Below, one piece after another: positions 1 through 10,389 of a DNA stretch of 64,000 nt (positions within the stretch are counted from its first letter, which is position 1; each line of letters begins with the position of its first letter). Made by a program: the position numbers and the translations under genes. The notes under the pieces are model-generated. The model did no database searches and was not told the origin of the DNA. It worked only from the letters and a program-made list of their open reading frames with translations. This stretch comes from a virus. Location of the stretch: positions 186,001 to 250,000 of the IMG/VR virus record IMGVR_UViG_3300026078_000017; one strand, given 5' to 3'.

Positions 1-3000
1 GAGAGATTCTGTCTGAAAGATTCTTGGAGAATCCAGCCGGAATACCAACGGTAAGGATTTTCACCTTTTGATCGGCACTAGTCTTGTGAGAGTATGTTGG
101 TTGTTGAAGCATCGACAGAAGAGCGTTGAACTCTGGGACTGGGATTCTGTCCGTTACCAAATAACCGCTGTTTGCCTCAAGAGAAGAGTCGTCTAGAGAC
201 GTGTCAGAGATTTTATCGTTATAGTTGTCAAACAACCAAGAACTGACTCTTACTTGAGAAGGGTTTCTGACAAGGTCAAAATCTTGAATGGTTGTTCCTG
301 TCGTTGCAAGGAAGTTTTGCAAGGAAGTCTTCGTGAAAGTGTGGATGACTGTTTCCTTGGTTGCCAAAAGACGAGAAGAAATCACACTGTAGATGTGGAG
401 GATGTTCTTGATGGTCTTGTCTTCATCATCCAACTTAGATCTGTTGCCAACAATGGTTTTTCTCAACTCCAACAACTGGGTGGATTCCTGAACATTAATC
501 AAGCCAATCGTGGTGTTTGAAAATACCTTACCAAATCCAAATTTTGGAGTATTGATGATGGTTGACAGATTTGGCAAGTTTAAAGTATTGCTCTTCACGC
601 CAGGCGAGAAAATAGGTGGAACGAGACTTGGGTTATTTACTCCAACTTGACCAGAGACATTTGGAAGTCGTGGCTTTTCATTTGACAAGTCAAAGTTAAA
701 CAAGGAGAATGGAGCTTGTGGAGCTGGTGTTGACGTTGTTAGATTTTGAATGTTTAGTCCACTAGCAACTTTGGTTGTTGCTCTTGTGGCTACAAATAGA
801 ATCTTGGCTGCCACAATATCCTTGAGTATTTTCACCACTCCATCTGACATGGAAGTATCAACCGTAAGACTACCCTCAACAAGTGAACTGTCCTTGTTGA
901 AAGAAGCAAAGGTATACCTGTTGGCAAAAGCCGACATTGTTTCAAAAATAAACAAAAGCAATGTACTTGTACTGAAGTAGTTCTGTCTTGTTCTTCCAGT
1001 GCCATCCTGAAGAGTGTAAACTGGGTTGGAACTTATAGAAGCATTCTGGTCAAGTTTGACAGCAATATCCACGAACTCCTTGCAGAGATTTGTAGACGAG
1101 GGTCCAATTGCTGCAACGTTGTTGAGTAAGGTTTCTCTGATTTCTCCACGTCTAAAAGACATGAAGTAACCATTTCTGTTCAAGGTAATTAGAATTCTGT
1201 TGGAGTTTAAAATTTGAGCTGCCACACCAACAGAACCTAAAGTCTGAGTTGGAGCAGAAATATTAGGAGAGAGAACGGTTGGTCTTAGAGAAGGAACACT
1301 CTTGGTGTATCCCTTCTTCAGCAAAGAAGTATTGAGGGTGCTTGTCAGAGAAAACACCTTGGTTTCAATTGCATCAACAACTGCCTCGATATATGGTCGA
1401 AGACCAGATTGACCACCAAAAAAGTTTGTGTTGTCGTTAGGAGAAACATTGGCAAACTTCAAAGCCTGAACTGTACCAAGTTCTGAACCGAGATTTTGAA
1501 AAATGCTCTTTTGGTCAGTTGGAGTCAAGGATGACAACCCAAGGAGCAACAGATATTCGAACAACATGTTCTTCAGGGTTGTGTCTGAGTTTGCAAGTCT
1601 CAACAAGGCTACAGAAATAGCCTGACTTCTGTTGATGCCGGAACTGTTGACAAGTCCAGCCATTGCCTCAGCTAGACCATTGAGGAAAATGTCATAAGTT
1701 GCCGTTGGAGACAAAGAAGAACCTTGGTTCAACTCCAAAAGATTTTCAATGATGTTTTTCGTGTCACTTGTAATCTGATTAAACTGACTGACGAAGGTCA
1801 CATAAGGTTGAGTGTTGAAGCCATTTGCATCTACCGTCAAAATCGTGTCAACGAAGTAGGTACTGCCAGGAACGTACACACGTCTATCGGCATCGGAGTC
1901 CACATACAGACTTTCAAATGGCAGCACAAGGTTTGTGGTGTCTACATTAAACAACGTCATGGATGCCAAGGAGTTTGGTCCACGTGGGTCATTGAAAATG
2001 GTGTCACCTACATCGCCCAAGATATTATCGAAAGGATCACCATTGTCATCCTGAGCATACTTAGCCTGAAGATTTCTGGCATTTTCTGCTCTGCCCATTT
2101 GTTTAGAAACTCTAAGTTCCTTTGACAAGAAGTGGACAAGAAGCTTGATACGGTCATCTGGGTTGGATGGCAAGGAGTTGAGAAACTGATTAAAGAAAGC
2201 TGACTCGTTTGCATTACGAGGTGTATTTGGAGATCTTACGCTTGAAGGAGTAAATGTAAATCCATTGGTTTGGGTGTATGTCTTGTCAATGTTGACAGGA
2301 CTTGTGTCTGAAGCTCTGTCAGAATCCACAAGGTCAAACAAGGACAAAGAATACCCCTCAAGGATGTTCTTGAAATCTGAGGTAAGTTGGTTGATGATTT
2401 TCGAGTCTGAGAAGTTGGCAAACTTGCTTTTTGGATACTGCATCTTGCGTTCATAGAAGTCAGCAAGGGTCAAGTAGTTTGCAGTGTCGAAGGATGTGTT
2501 TGGAATGCTCTTTGGGTCAAGAGACGTGTTCACAGCCTCGATTTTATCAATCAAAGTTCCATAGTAGTTCAAAATGGTCTTGGTTGAGTTTAGACCATTA
2601 GCAAAGCTTGACTTAATTGAGTCAAGTTGGGCTTTGAACTGAGTGTTGTTTCTCATGTCCCCAATAAGACGTTCAAGTGTAATGGCTCTAACTTCGTTCG
2701 CCTGGAATTGAGACTTTAGAAGCTGCTCTGCGGTCTCAGTTGGGTCCTTGGAACTAAGTCTACCACTTCCATCAACCGGAACGAAGTTCATTATAGACAA
2801 GATCTCTGGCCGAAACACAGAAATGCCGTTTTGTTCAACAGCCTGAAACTTACCATTAGTAAATCTAAACTGGGAGACTCTAAGGGTATCTTGCGTGTAC
2901 TGTTTGGCACGTGAAAGAATGATTGGGGGAACGAATCTCAACACAGGCGGAAGAGGAATGTTTCTAACAATAGAAGGAGAGATTGTTTGTGGGCTTATGT

Positions 3001-3166
3001 TTCTGGCTGTGACAATGGCTCCAATTGTTCCTGCGCGGGAACTTGGACCAATGACGGTTGCAGAACTTGGTGTAGTTTTAGCCGCAGCAGGAGCCGAAAC
3101 CGACTGCTGTGAAACTTGACCCATTGGAGCTGGACTGCCCCTTACACCTATGCCAAAAGTACCCAT
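1..3166 (-). CDS. Very large tail/virion protein, cut by window edge
   Basis: An uninterrupted minus-strand frame runs from an ATG at 3166 to the left edge, giving 1055 visible codons and no stop. The start is fixed by a TAATG junction: the A of this ATG is the last base of the preceding gene's stop. The first 50 residues are rich in S, A, P and T; the rest is a mixed alpha/beta sequence rich in S, N, T and L with long helical stretches. I do not recognise the family. Its place at the end of the baseplate/tail run suggests a virion component such as a tail-fibre or baseplate-associated protein. That role is inferred from position only; the reading frame itself is secure. Confidence 0.8.
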   Translation of the reverse strand, partial: MGTFGIGVRGSPAPMGQVSQQSVSAPAAAKTTPSSATVIGPSSRAGTIGAIVTARNISPQTISPSIVRNIPLPPVLRFVPPIILSRAKQYTQDTLRVSQFRFTNGKFQAVEQNGISVFRPEILSIMNFVPVDGSGRLSSKDPTETAEQLLKSQFQANEVRAITLERLIGDMRNNTQFKAQLDSIKSSFANGLNSTKTILNYYGTLIDKIEAVNTSLDPKSIPNTSFDTANYLTLADFYERKMQYPKSKFANFSDSKIINQLTSDFKNILEGYSLSLFDLVDSDRASDTSPVNIDKTYTQTNGFTFTPSSVRSPNTPRNANESAFFNQFLNSLPSNPDDRIKLLVHFLSKELRVSKQMGRAENARNLQAKYAQDDNGDPFDNILGDVGDTIFNDPRGPNSLASMTLFNVDTTNLVLPFESLYVDSDADRRVYVPGSTYFVDTILTVDANGFNTQPYVTFVSQFNQITSDTKNIIENLLELNQGSSLSPTATYDIFLNGLAEAMAGLVNSSGINRSQAISVALLRLANSDTTLKNMLFEYLLLLGLSSLTPTDQKSIFQNLGSELGTVQALKFANVSPNDNTNFFGGQSGLRPYIEAVVDAIETKVFSLTSTLNTSLLKKGYTKSVPSLRPTVLSPNISAPTQTLGSVGVAAQILNSNRILITLNRNGYFMSFRRGEIRETLLNNVAAIGPSSTNLCKEFVDIAVKLDQNASISSNPVYTLQDGTGRTRQNYFSTSTLLLFIFETMSAFANRYTFASFNKDSSLVEGSLTVDTSMSDGVVKILKDIVAAKILFVATRATTKVASGLNIQNLTTSTPAPQAPFSLFNFDLSNEKPRLPNVSGQVGVNNPSLVPPIFSPGVKSNTLNLPNLSTIINTPKFGFGKVFSNTTIGLINVQESTQLLELRKTIVGNRSKLDDEDKTIKNILHIYSVISSRLLATKETVIHTFTKTSLQNFLATTGTTIQDFDLVRNPSQVRVSSWLFDNYNDKISDTSLDDSSLEANSGYLVTDRIPVPEFNALLSMLQQPTYSHKTSADQKVKILTVGIPAGFSKNLSDRIS

Positions 3167-5631
3167 TAGATAAACACTTCGTTCGTTGCTACTTCTGTTC
3201 CTCTACTAAAGTCATAGAAAACCGGAACAATGTAGTATGTCAGTTTTCCATGCTCGCCGTCTGTCAAATTATCCACAAACTGGAAATAGTTGGACTCAGA
3301 AATGTTGTGGGACTTGCCAACGACCGTTCTCATACCTACCATTTCCATGATAACTATGAAGTGGTCGATTTTTGTGACACTTCCTTGGATTCTCCACTGA
3401 ACCAAAATCGAACTTTTACCAAACTTTTGAGCAGATGCCTGGGCAATGGATGGCAAAATGTTTGCCAAGGAGACGTTTGTCGTGACAATGTTGCCAACCG
3501 AACCAAAGGAGAAGACGTTCTGGGAGTGATTTCTGGTAAGAGAGTTAGGACTTACCAAAGAACCTTTGTTGAGGGTAACAGGATGATACCACTTTGAAGG
3601 AGTAAGGTTGTAAGACTGGTTCTGAGAAGTAACAACCGTACGTGATACTGTGTTTAGGGTAGTTTCGGCACTTCTGAAATATGTCGTGACAGCGTATCGG
3701 TATTCAAATCCAGCTTCCAAAACCTTGACTCCCTGAACCTTTCCAAACTTCTTGTCTGAGAAGTCGGTTTCAGAAATTATGCCAAAGTCTTCTACCTCAC
3801 CCGTGGTAACGTTGGTACGCTTTACGTTATAGGCGATAATGTTTTGAAGTTTTTCTTTCTCGTCACCAACAGCTTTTTGGAAGAAGTCTAGGAGTCCTTG
3901 TTTTGCCAAGGTTGACTTGATTAGGTCCATGTTGGTAGGAATAAGGGAGGAGTTCAAGGTAAACTGAACGTCAATCTCTGAGTCATTTTGGACAACAAGT
4001 GGCTTAGAAAGACTTGTTTCAACAATATTCGCAGTTACTGGTTCATACTTGATGATCAGGTTGTTGGCTCCACGTTCTATTGACCCATCTGGGTACAGAA
4101 GTTGAACTTGATACTCATAGATTCGGTCTTCTTGAACGTCATTGTCTGTGAGGAACAATGGAGCAGAGGTCTCTTCGTTTGTAATAAGAGACGACTTAAC
4201 CACAAGCGAAAAATCTTCCTCGAAAATGGTAAGGTTCCTCTTTAGAAGTGACACCAAACACACTCCTGATGGAATATCGCGGATTTCGATAGAAATCGCA
4301 TTTGTGACAATTTCCCCTAACAAGGAAACGAAGTTATGTCTTCGTTGATACTTGTTTGCATTGCGAGGTCTCTGGATTCCCTTGGCTCCAGAAGAGGAGA
4401 ACTCTCCCGACTTTATGTTGTGAGAGTTATAAGGGATTGCTCTATAGAGGATTGTGTTGAAGTTGTTAACGACATCTTCCATACGTTGGAAGTCTTGTCC
4501 ATAAGTTGCATTTATGTTACCAATGAAGGTATAAGCCGCATCCACATTTGGAATGCTCTTCTTTATTTCCTTACGATATACGGCAACTCCTACGGCTGTA
4601 GGATCAAGTTGCTTAACCTGCACAACGTTCTTGCCAGGAAGTCCTGTCTGAAGAATCTGAATGCTTGGCGGAATCGTAGGAATCTGAAGATTTGCGACAT
4701 TCTTTGCGTGTGGCACAGAAATCGTAATGGTCTGGACAGGAACATTTAGGTTGTTCGTGAGTTGCAACACCAAAAAGAACTCATCAAGTTGCAACAAGCC
4801 AATTGGAATATAAAGATATTCTTGAATATCAAGGGTAGTACGAGGACTGTCTACAACCACGTTCACGTAGTCAGTAGAACGTAACTGAAGATGCGTTGAG
4901 GGATTGATTTCGTTTACCAGGTTTCCGGTCAAGGAAACCTTCTGTACGTCGCTCAAGTTCATCTGCTTGAGTACTGGGTTAGGTTGAGCTGTAACGCCTC
5001 CAGAGACCTTCTTGGCGCTCTGAATGGTCCTTGTAGGAGCACCTGAGATCTGTGCAGGATCTACACCCTTAGAAGCCAGTTGTAAGGATACATTTTTGGC
5101 AATGCTTGTGTTTCTTACCAATCCTGGAGACAGGATTGCTGTGGAGATGTTGTTCTCCAGCACAGGCATGATAATGTTTGAGTTCGTGATTTCCTGTACA
5201 GACTTCAACTTTACCAACTTGTCCTTCTTCAGGGTAACTTCCGGAACCAAGGTTTGAATGGCAGGTTTTAGGGTAAGTTGAGTTGTCTTGTCGTTTGGAA
5301 TCTTGGCACTAATATCCGAAATATAAGTGAAGAACACATTTGAAACCTGTCCTCTGGACTGGTCTTTGTTGTTCGAACTCTTTTTCAGAATATTGCTGAT
5401 TAACTGGTCTGGATTGAATGAAGTCAGAATTTTCTGTGGTTGGTTGGTAATCGGCTTTGAGGAAGCCAACATCTTTACCAATATAGACTTATTTTGGATA
5501 GCCTTACGAGGGTCTGTTCTGTAGTTCACCTCATACTTGAAGTAACCATCAGATGTGATTTCAAGCAAATGTACCGCCCCATCTTCTGGGACGTCAATGA
5601 TGTTGGTTTGCTTTTTAAGTGAGACCTTCAT
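3166..5631 (-). CDS. Tail/baseplate protein with Fn3-like modules
   Basis: An 821-residue protein. From about residue 285 onward there are at least three or four stretches with the alternating pattern of fibronectin-III-like modules, for example 'VGVAVYRKEI', 'FEYRYAVTTYF' and the C-terminal 'HFIVIMEMVG' followed by 'LTYYIVPVFYD'. The N-terminal 280 residues are S/N/K-rich and unrecognised. Such modules are common in phage tail and baseplate surface proteins, where they may bind carbohydrate or act as spacers. It lies 14 bases downstream of the 5646 gene and is coupled by TAATG to the next gene. The Fn3 call is pattern-based and needs a profile search. Confidence 0.7.
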   Translation of the reverse strand: MKVSLKKQTNIIDVPEDGAVHLLEITSDGYFKYEVNYRTDPRKAIQNKSILVKMLASSKPITNQPQKILTSFNPDQLISNILKKSSNNKDQSRGQVSNVFFTYISDISAKIPNDKTTQLTLKPAIQTLVPEVTLKKDKLVKLKSVQEITNSNIIMPVLENNISTAILSPGLVRNTSIAKNVSLQLASKGVDPAQISGAPTRTIQSAKKVSGGVTAQPNPVLKQMNLSDVQKVSLTGNLVNEINPSTHLQLRSTDYVNVVVDSPRTTLDIQEYLYIPIGLLQLDEFFLVLQLTNNLNVPVQTITISVPHAKNVANLQIPTIPPSIQILQTGLPGKNVVQVKQLDPTAVGVAVYRKEIKKSIPNVDAAYTFIGNINATYGQDFQRMEDVVNNFNTILYRAIPYNSHNIKSGEFSSSGAKGIQRPRNANKYQRRHNFVSLLGEIVTNAISIEIRDIPSGVCLVSLLKRNLTIFEEDFSLVVKSSLITNEETSAPLFLTDNDVQEDRIYEYQVQLLYPDGSIERGANNLIIKYEPVTANIVETSLSKPLVVQNDSEIDVQFTLNSSLIPTNMDLIKSTLAKQGLLDFFQKAVGDEKEKLQNIIAYNVKRTNVTTGEVEDFGIISETDFSDKKFGKVQGVKVLEAGFEYRYAVTTYFRSAETTLNTVSRTVVTSQNQSYNLTPSKWYHPVTLNKGSLVSPNSLTRNHSQNVFSFGSVGNIVTTNVSLANILPSIAQASAQKFGKSSILVQWRIQGSVTKIDHFIVIMEMVGMRTVVGKSHNISESNYFQFVDNLTDGEHGKLTYYIVPVFYDFSRGTEVATNEVFI

Positions 5632-5645
5632 GTCGTATAAGTAGA

Positions 5646-6590
5646 TTATTCGAATATTAACGAAAACATGTTGACGAAAGTTGTTGTGCCAGTGTCATCA
5701 ATAAACACTTTTCCAACGAAAAACACATGTTTTGTTGGGAATTCTATATCATTTGGAACCGTAAATAGACCAAAGTCGATAACATCTAGTTTTGTTATGG
5801 CATTTCCAGCCACTTCGAACATTTGACATACCAAGTTGTTCTGTCTGGAGGTCTGAAGGAAGGTCACCGTTTGCTTAAATCCAAGTTGATCACTATACCT
5901 AAACTCATTTTCAAGGTCATCATTGGTTAGGATTGGTGCTTGACCAAGGCTTGGGAAGACGCCAAGGGAAGACGTTGTGTTGCCGATTCTAGCTTTATTC
6001 ACAGGTGGCAAATACTTGAAATTGGGCACATGCGAGAGTCTCTTGTCCATGAAAAGACTTTCAATGCTGTTCACCTTGACACTTTGAAGAGCACTTGCTG
6101 AAATAGGAAGGTTGTTGGTAACCGTAAACTTCAGATTGTCATTTCCAATAAGGAACTCGTTAAATCTCTGGTCGAAGAAGTCTGGAGAACCCAACACACG
6201 CAACCTGGAGAAGGCATCAATCGAGGCAGAAGTCAAGAGGTCCCCTGACAAACTTGCAAAGTCAGACCCGGTTACAAACTGTCCAAGACTTCCAGAAAAA
6301 AGCTGACCTGCCTGAATGGTTAGGCCAGAGCTTCTAAAAGCCATGAGTTTGCCAGAGTCATCAGCCTCGAAAGTCACCTGGTCTTGTGGCAAGGAAGTAG
6401 CCTCAAAACAAATACGATAGGTTTCGTCCAGGTGAGATCCTGTGTTGATGGTGTCTGTGTTGTAAATGGCAAATGCATCAGTAAAGCTGTAGTACTCAGC
6501 CTTCATTTTACCAGATGCGAACTGACGGCGACCTTCCTGGGTTACGAAGGTGTCGAAAATGCGAGTCTTTGCGTCGAGTATTCCAGCCAT
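5646..6590 (-). CDS. Conserved phage structural protein
   Basis: A 314-residue protein starting 'MAGILDAKTRIFDTFVTQEG', a beginning I associate with conserved structural proteins of large tailed phages. The motif 'SLPQDQVTFEADDSG' near residue 70 fits the same impression. No signal peptide or membrane segment is present. It lies in the unbroken series of tail genes, 8 bases after its upstream neighbour, so it is very probably a virion protein. The exact place in the particle cannot be read from the sequence. Confidence 0.7.
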   Translation of the reverse strand: MAGILDAKTRIFDTFVTQEGRRQFASGKMKAEYYSFTDAFAIYNTDTINTGSHLDETYRICFEATSLPQDQVTFEADDSGKLMAFRSSGLTIQAGQLFSGSLGQFVTGSDFASLSGDLLTSASIDAFSRLRVLGSPDFFDQRFNEFLIGNDNLKFTVTNNLPISASALQSVKVNSIESLFMDKRLSHVPNFKYLPPVNKARIGNTTSSLGVFPSLGQAPILTNDDLENEFRYSDQLGFKQTVTFLQTSRQNNLVCQMFEVAGNAITKLDVIDFGLFTVPNDIEFPTKHVFFVGKVFIDDTGTTTFVNMFSLIFE

Positions 6591-6598
6591 TTTGTTAA

Positions 6599-7801
6599 TT
6601 AGTCAACTGCTTCAATATCAAAGTATGGCTGTCCCACACGTGCATGGATGTCAAATTGACCATTATCACGTGGATTAAACGTGCTTGCTCCAGAAGCAAT
6701 TAGGTCCAGACTAGCTGAGTTGTAGACTTGTGTTCCGCTGAGGAACGAAATCATAACTGGATAGTCAAGGGTTATGTTGTCTGAGGAAATGGTTGCGCCA
6801 TAAGGTGAAGTTTCCAAAAGGTCTCGGAAGAAACCAAAGTGGGTACGTCTGAAGACGTATTTTGGATTCACTGGGTTGGCATTCAGGACGCCATACTTGA
6901 ATCCTCTTAGTCTTGGGTTTGCTATGAAGTACAGATTGTTTGAGTTGCTTTGACTGTTAAACAAGTACACGTCAAATTGAGGCATTGTATGAAAGTTTGG
7001 AAGGGCAACTCTAGATGCCGAAACTGTCAACTCGGTTCCATCTCCGGCACCAAAGAAAACTTTCTTTATAAGGTCGAAGTTGACTGTTGTGAAACCACCA
7101 TTCAAACTAATGCTGGCCGACATGCTTTGACTTATATTGACGCTTGAAAACGAGACTTCTGGATTTGAGTTACAAACCGTTTCAAACCAATAAGAGTTAT
7201 ACCAACTTGGTAGTGTGGCAGAAGCAACACTTACGAAATGTAAGCCACCAAGAACTCTTCCTCCCAAAGCACCAGTAATGTATCCAAGTTGTCTGGTCTG
7301 AAATGTTTGTCTGATGATTTGTTTGTATTTGCTTTGAAATGGAAAACTGACAGGCCAAGGAGATGATGCACTCATGTAAATGTCAATTGCATCATTGTGA
7401 CTAATGGCTTCTGCATTTACGTCTGAATTTCCAAGATAGCCTAAAAGGCTAAAGCTAGCATAGTCTCCACTACGATCTGCAATCTTGGCCATATTTGGCA
7501 TTGTACTATCAAAAAAGATAGCATCTTGATTACTGCAAAACAGGAATCTGTTGTTTCCTTTGACTATGGCTCCAGACACAAACTGAATGAAGTCGTGATA
7601 TCTCCACTTTGGAAGTGTTGTAAAAAGAGAAGATGTTATTCCTGTAGACAGGTCTCCAATAACTTGACGTTTTACGTTATAGATGGAAGCCGAAACAGCA
7701 ATGCTTGAAGTCAAGGTTGACTTGCCAACCACAAACTGTGATGTCATGGAACCGCTAAACTCGGCTTTGAGTTCAAGTCCAAACTGATCAAAAACTGTCA
7801 T
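6599..7801 (-). CDS. Virion/tail protein, unknown
   Basis: A 400-residue protein rich in S, F, N and G with alternating polar and hydrophobic residues, typical of beta-rich phage fibre or baseplate proteins. The start overlaps the stop of the 9555-7798 gene (ATGA), so the two are translationally coupled. No known catalytic motif, signal peptide or membrane helix is visible. Its company suggests a baseplate or fibre component; I do not recognise the family. Confidence 0.65.
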   Translation of the reverse strand: MTVFDQFGLELKAEFSGSMTSQFVVGKSTLTSSIAVSASIYNVKRQVIGDLSTGITSSLFTTLPKWRYHDFIQFVSGAIVKGNNRFLFCSNQDAIFFDSTMPNMAKIADRSGDYASFSLLGYLGNSDVNAEAISHNDAIDIYMSASSPWPVSFPFQSKYKQIIRQTFQTRQLGYITGALGGRVLGGLHFVSVASATLPSWYNSYWFETVCNSNPEVSFSSVNISQSMSASISLNGGFTTVNFDLIKKVFFGAGDGTELTVSASRVALPNFHTMPQFDVYLFNSQSNSNNLYFIANPRLRGFKYGVLNANPVNPKYVFRRTHFGFFRDLLETSPYGATISSDNITLDYPVMISFLSGTQVYNSASLDLIASGASTFNPRDNGQFDIHARVGQPYFDIEAVD

Positions 7802-9555
7802 TCGATTGCCTCATGAATTGAGTTAGAAAACATGACTTGATTAAAGCCTGAGTTGAACTCAGTTCCTTCTTGAAGGTAAGAACCATAAAGAACAACCTTT
7901 GAGAAACCAGGAGCGATCGTAAGCTGTGCTCCAAAGTTACCACTACCAGTAATGAAAATTCCATCAGGATGTTGACGATCCCAAGTATCTCCCGTGTGAG
8001 GAGATTGCCAACCAAAAATCAACTGATCATTAGGGTACAAAATATATGGATTCAAAATCCAAGAGACGCCATTGATTTGATCTACCAGGCCAGTTGTAGA
8101 GTCGAAAACGCCATGACGTTGGTTGCCAGCAGTTGAATTCAAGAAGTTTCGATTGCCTACAATGGAAGAACTTCCATTTCTAGAATTGGGGAACGTTGGG
8201 ATTGTGTCATAAGTGTCAAACAAGTTACTTCCGCTTCTAATACGAAGGACAGCACCGTTGTCTTGATCTGTGGTAAACAAAGGAGTTGGAGCACAGACCA
8301 CTCCAGAAACAACATACTTGCCTGACCACTTCAACAAGGAACCATCAGGATCATCAGATCGTTGAAATGGAAAAATGATATTTACATTGAGATTTTTCTG
8401 CAAAGCAGGAACAATAGAAATATCTCTGGTTGCTGGATCTGTGGAAAAAGCTCCGGTGCCTGGTGTAAAGATAGGAAGACAGGCAACAATGTCCATCGTA
8501 CCTGAGTTATGGGAAACGGTGTAAGAAGCTGTTGTGTTTGAGAAACTGGTTGGCCCAGGATTTAAGACTACCGTTTCATTAACACTTCCATTTTTACGTT
8601 GGTTCAAAATAAAGAAGAAACTGGTACCTGAACCCAAGGCACCACCACTCCAGTTACATACAAGGTCACCAGAATTAAAGCTTCCAGTAAACTGAACGGC
8701 TACAGCTTCTACCAAAAATGGTCTTCGAAGTTTATTACTCATCGAGTAAAGAATCGAAGAAGAAACTCCAGTGTCTGGAACGAAGTACTTGTCAGCAAAA
8801 GGAAATCCATGTTCCTTGAATGGACGTACTGCCGAAAGCAATTCCATGTTAGGAAGAGCGTTCGTGTAAATGCCAGAAAAGGCACCAAATCCAATTGCTT
8901 TTTCTTTGTACCAAGGAACAATACCGACAGAACCTGTGGCAAGTGCCTGAGAAACGTAGTAGGTTGCCACACGTGGACTTCCAACAGGCTGCCAAGAAGC
9001 AGACCCATGGTTATAATAAGCCATTGTGTATGACTCTGAAATAGCAGGACCCCAGGCATCCCCAAGTGTTCTTGAGGCTACAGCCGAAAGATTGATTTCA
9101 ATCTTTTGTTTGCTCCACAAAGGACTACCAAAACCAATAATCTGAGTTCCGCTTGAGTACAACTGCAAGTTCTGAGACTTACCATCTACAGCAAACTGAT
9201 CATTATCGATAAATGGGTTGATGTTAGAACTGGAAGTATAGTATTTTGGGATATCCAGAAACACGTCAGAGATACCAGCGGCTACATAACCTGAACCTGT
9301 AATAGAAGGCAATAGTCCAGAACTAGAAATAGCAGGAATATAACTTGACCCAGTTGGGACGTTCAAACCATAATAAACATTTCTTTTGTTAAAGACGATA
9401 GTTTCAGTTTGATCATTAAATGGGCTTACGGTGGTTGTTACACCAATGGTTTTGGAAATAACTGGAGGATAACTGCCTGTTGTGCTGTCCTGAATGGTTA
9501 GTCTTACCTTGGGTGGAAGTCCTCTAATGGTTGTTCTTTTTTCGGTTCTTGCCAT
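7798..9555 (-). CDS. Virion/tail protein, unknown, beta-rich
   Basis: A 585-residue protein starting 'MARTEKRTTIRGLPPKVRL', followed by many short G/S/T-rich beta segments. Around residue 515 'DQLIFGWQSPHTGDTWDRQ' resembles the loop-rich surface modules of tail proteins. It follows the 9558-10388 gene by two bases and couples by ATGA to the next gene. The composition (high S, G, T, F and N, low K) matches its tail neighbours. Structural role inferred from context. Confidence 0.65.
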   Translation of the reverse strand: MARTEKRTTIRGLPPKVRLTIQDSTTGSYPPVISKTIGVTTTVSPFNDQTETIVFNKRNVYYGLNVPTGSSYIPAISSSGLLPSITGSGYVAAGISDVFLDIPKYYTSSSNINPFIDNDQFAVDGKSQNLQLYSSGTQIIGFGSPLWSKQKIEINLSAVASRTLGDAWGPAISESYTMAYYNHGSASWQPVGSPRVATYYVSQALATGSVGIVPWYKEKAIGFGAFSGIYTNALPNMELLSAVRPFKEHGFPFADKYFVPDTGVSSSILYSMSNKLRRPFLVEAVAVQFTGSFNSGDLVCNWSGGALGSGTSFFFILNQRKNGSVNETVVLNPGPTSFSNTTASYTVSHNSGTMDIVACLPIFTPGTGAFSTDPATRDISIVPALQKNLNVNIIFPFQRSDDPDGSLLKWSGKYVVSGVVCAPTPLFTTDQDNGAVLRIRSGSNLFDTYDTIPTFPNSRNGSSSIVGNRNFLNSTAGNQRHGVFDSTTGLVDQINGVSWILNPYILYPNDQLIFGWQSPHTGDTWDRQHPDGIFITGSGNFGAQLTIAPGFSKVVLYGSYLQEGTEFNSGFNQVMFSNSIHEAIE

Positions 9556-9557
9556 TG

Positions 9558-10388
9558 TTAACTGCCCCTAACCGTTCCCAGAAATGTAATAGAGTCTGTG
9601 CCGTAAATTGCTGAATCTCTACCATAAACGAAAGTATTTGTGTTAGCGGACCTGGTGCGACTTGGACGCAAGTCGCCATTGAGGTTCATATCCATGTTGT
9701 TTAGAACGCTCAGGAGGTCGCTGGTGGCACTTGTGGTCTGGGGAAGGGCGTTGATGGTCGTGTCGTTAAAAGCCCGTATAAGGCGTTCCTGGCCGAACGT
9801 ATAGCCATCTATGACGATACCATTCGAGATAGGACCCCAAACAGCCTCACCTTCATCCAAGAAGAACCTTTGCTGAATAGGGTCATCATATTCCTTGAAC
9901 TGGGTGGTTCTGTTGGCATTCTTGAAGATTGTGTCAAAGTCATTGCCATCTTCAACTTGACCAGCTACCCTGTGAGCGTAAAATGGACCTTCATTGCCAT
10001 TTTTCCTGAATGGGATCGTCAAAGGCATGATAATGGTTTCCTCTTCCTCTTGAGGACCATCATTGAACACGATAGGAAGTGGGTAGTTCATTCCCAGAAC
10101 AATAAAACTAACCGGGTCGAACTCTGGCAAGTCTTGGAACAAGGGAGAGTTCTCATACTCCGTGAAAGACCTTGCCTGACCAATGGTGTGAATATCCACA
10201 ACGTGGTCAAGGTCACCAGACCAAATTTTAGGTTGAGTAGAGAAGAATCTATGACGATTTGTGGTAATTTCCACACCTTGACGGTAGGCGTCAATAGCCA
10301 AGGTATCACTTCCACCAGTGTCTGAGTCTGTTGGAATGTAAATTACCTGTTGTGAGTCGTCAAATGGTGTAAATTCGTTAGAAGACAT
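9558..10388 (-). CDS. Virion protein, unknown
   Basis: A 276-residue acidic protein with many aspartates and glutamates near the start ('FTPFDDSQQVIYIPTDSDTG'). The C-terminal 80 residues contain an N/T/S-rich segment and 'FVYGRDSAIYGTDSITFLG'. It sits one base after the 1148-residue tail protein and two bases before the next gene, within the tail operon. No family recognised; probably a baseplate or tail-fibre connector by position. Confidence 0.6.
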   Translation of the reverse strand: MSSNEFTPFDDSQQVIYIPTDSDTGGSDTLAIDAYRQGVEITTNRHRFFSTQPKIWSGDLDHVVDIHTIGQARSFTEYENSPLFQDLPEFDPVSFIVLGMNYPLPIVFNDGPQEEEETIIMPLTIPFRKNGNEGPFYAHRVAGQVEDGNDFDTIFKNANRTTQFKEYDDPIQQRFFLDEGEAVWGPISNGIVIDGYTFGQERLIRAFNDTTINALPQTTSATSDLLSVLNNMDMNLNGDLRPSRTRSANTNTFVYGRDSAIYGTDSITFLGTVRGS

Positions 10389-10389
10389 A

